From the NCBI GenBank assembly GCA_013365365.1, contig JABVXU010000814.1, forward strand, positions 1 to 19,545: a DNA stretch of 19,545 bases, given 5' to 3'. Of this stretch, positions 18,540 to 19,545 are shown piece after piece; the first letter of the stretch is position 1, and each line of letters opens with the position of its first letter. Made by a program: the position numbers and the translations under genes. Source of the DNA: Cruorifilaria tuberocauda (taxonomy: Eukaryota; Nematoda; Chromadorea; Rhabditida; Onchocercidae). Under the pieces are notes generated by a model. That model searched no databases. It saw only the letters and a program-made list of their open reading frames with translations, and was not told the origin of the DNA.

Positions 18540-19545
18540 CTATTCGGTTTGTGTATATTCGGTTGGTAACTTTTCGCTACGAAATCTTGAACGAGCGTCC
18601 TTGTCACTTGATGTTTGCTGTCTGTTTGTAGTTTTTACAGTTGGAAATTTCCGCACTTGTCCAATTGATCCTCTTTTATTATATGACAGAGGCAGCGTCC
18701 TTCTCTGAAAAAGTGCAATTCAGTGTTTGAATTATTATACGGTCCTAATTCAGGAGTGATGCATTTTGTATACTGAAGTGAACTGTGTGAATTATGCTGC
18801 AACAATTCGTTCCTTCTTATTTTTTATGGAGTTCTATAATTTGTAAAATCATACTTCAAAATCATAAAAATGTCTAACCTTCGTAGGACTAAGACCTGTG
18901 TCTTTTTTGCTGCTCCGTGAATCCACCATTGTAGGTAATTTTTCGGATGGTATAGTACTCATTGTATGTAATGTCGTAAGATAATTTGGCTTAATAAAGA
19001 GGCATTTAGAGATTGTGCACGTTAGACAACTTCGTACATTGCCAAGTCTTAATTTTTCTTTTATGGTTTAGAAATCTTAAAACAATATTCATTTCAAAAT
19101 AAGCTTCCATTTAAATTTAAACCACATTCGCAATGATTTATTCATGAGAACATTCTTTACTGCATTTAAATTATTTGGAAGTGACAATAGAAAACATCAG
19201 TAACTCACAGGTGTCGATGTCACAGGTGAAAATTTTTGTCTCATGTGAGGTGTCTTTTCAAATGTCCTTACAAATTATATTAATTAACATTAAGCAAGTT
19301 TCATATTTTCCTAAATATTTTTCTGTCCTCGTGTTTTTTAATTGTTCAATTCAGTTTATTCGTAGAATTACAAAAAGAATATTCATATATGGAAATTTGA
19401 AGATATTATTTTTTTTCTATGAAAACGATGTTATCCGACAAATATTTTGCGAAGAAATTTCTCAATTACCTCGAAATAGATTGTGTTGGCGATTCTTCAC
19501 GTATTTTACTTTTGTTCTTCCTACTGATAATGAATGGTGATGGTA
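18540..19545 (-). CDS. C-terminal exons of an unrecognised basic Ser/Thr-rich protein (5' end outside window)
   Basis: Proposed exons in transcription order: beyond 19545 to 19470 (donor GAG|GTAATT), 19266-19209 (acceptor TTTGTAAG, donor CCT|GTGAGT), 18989-18879 (acceptor TTTATTAAG, donor AAG|GTTAGA) and 18704-18540 (acceptor TTTTTCAG, stop TAG). The three junction phases (2, 0, 0) agree, which is the main support. About 136 residues are visible, rich in Ser, Thr, Pro, Lys, Arg and Gln with almost no hydrophobic core, so probably disordered. The last exon includes SIGQVRKFPTVKTTNRQQ and ends LPTEYTQTE. A short motif SEKLPT occurs twice, once in each of the last two exons. No family was recognised. 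An ATG at 18962 could instead open a short 82-aa protein from the last two exons only. The last two exons are better supported than the first two. Confidence 0.55.

Noticed and set aside
19175..19540. 121-codon open frame on plus, Phe/Ile-rich
   Set aside because: It begins with TTG, not ATG. Its hydrophobic look comes from T-rich antisense of the minus-strand exons and introns proposed here, and it has no splice or family support.
1..19545. CRISPR array, prophage, insertion sequence, replication origin or spliced-leader RNA gene
   Set aside because: No regularly spaced direct repeats, transposase motifs, terminal repeats with target duplications, or SL-type sequence were found by eye.

Overview
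The window looks like nuclear DNA from a nematode, most likely a filarial or other spirurid (clade III) worm. This is inferred from strong A+T richness (roughly 70% by eye), genes cut into many small exons, short extended 3' splice sites of the TTTCAG / TTTTAG / TTACAG type, and possible spliced-leader acceptor sites a few bases upstream of start codons. Nothing bacterial, viral, CRISPR-like or transposon-coded was recognised. No single open frame spans a gene, so gene models were rebuilt exon by exon, matching splice phases and, where the family is known, conserved motifs.

Layout. (1) 495-3535, plus: deoxyribose-phosphate aldolase, seven exons, 297 aa. (2) 4342-7306, plus: a PYROXD1-type FAD/NAD oxidoreductase, ten exons, 485 aa; one intron uses a GC-AG splice pair and another holds a decayed copy of part of the preceding exon. 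(3) 7561-8204, plus: a low-confidence small spliced gene or a decayed coding frame. (4) 8302-8375, minus: an intact tRNA-Asn(GUU) gene. (5) 8376-9284: mostly empty, with one acidic frame broken by stops. (6) 9285-14070, minus: a ten-exon gene for a 422-aa predicted secreted protein that I do not recognise, with no cysteine after its signal peptide. (7) 14071-14552: a 482-bp divergent intergenic region carrying a 25-bp tandem repeat and a small GC-rich patch. (8) 14553-17841, plus: AAR2, the U5 snRNP assembly factor, eight exons, 379 aa. (9) 17842-18539: the 3' side of AAR2, with two intron-like segments and a poly(A) signal. (10) 18540 to beyond the right edge, minus: the C-terminal exons of an unrecognised basic, Ser/Thr/Lys/Arg-rich protein.

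The identified genes are housekeeping genes with unrelated jobs: deoxynucleoside catabolism, redox protection, asparagine decoding and spliceosome assembly. DERA, PYROXD1 and the candidate small gene lie head to tail on plus with acceptor-like sites before each start, so an operon is possible but unproven. AAR2 and the secreted-protein gene are divergent and could share a promoter. AAR2 and the right-edge gene are convergent.

I see no clear new multi-gene system. The most novel parts are the cysteine-free secreted protein, the right-edge basic protein and the possible small gene at 7561-8204.
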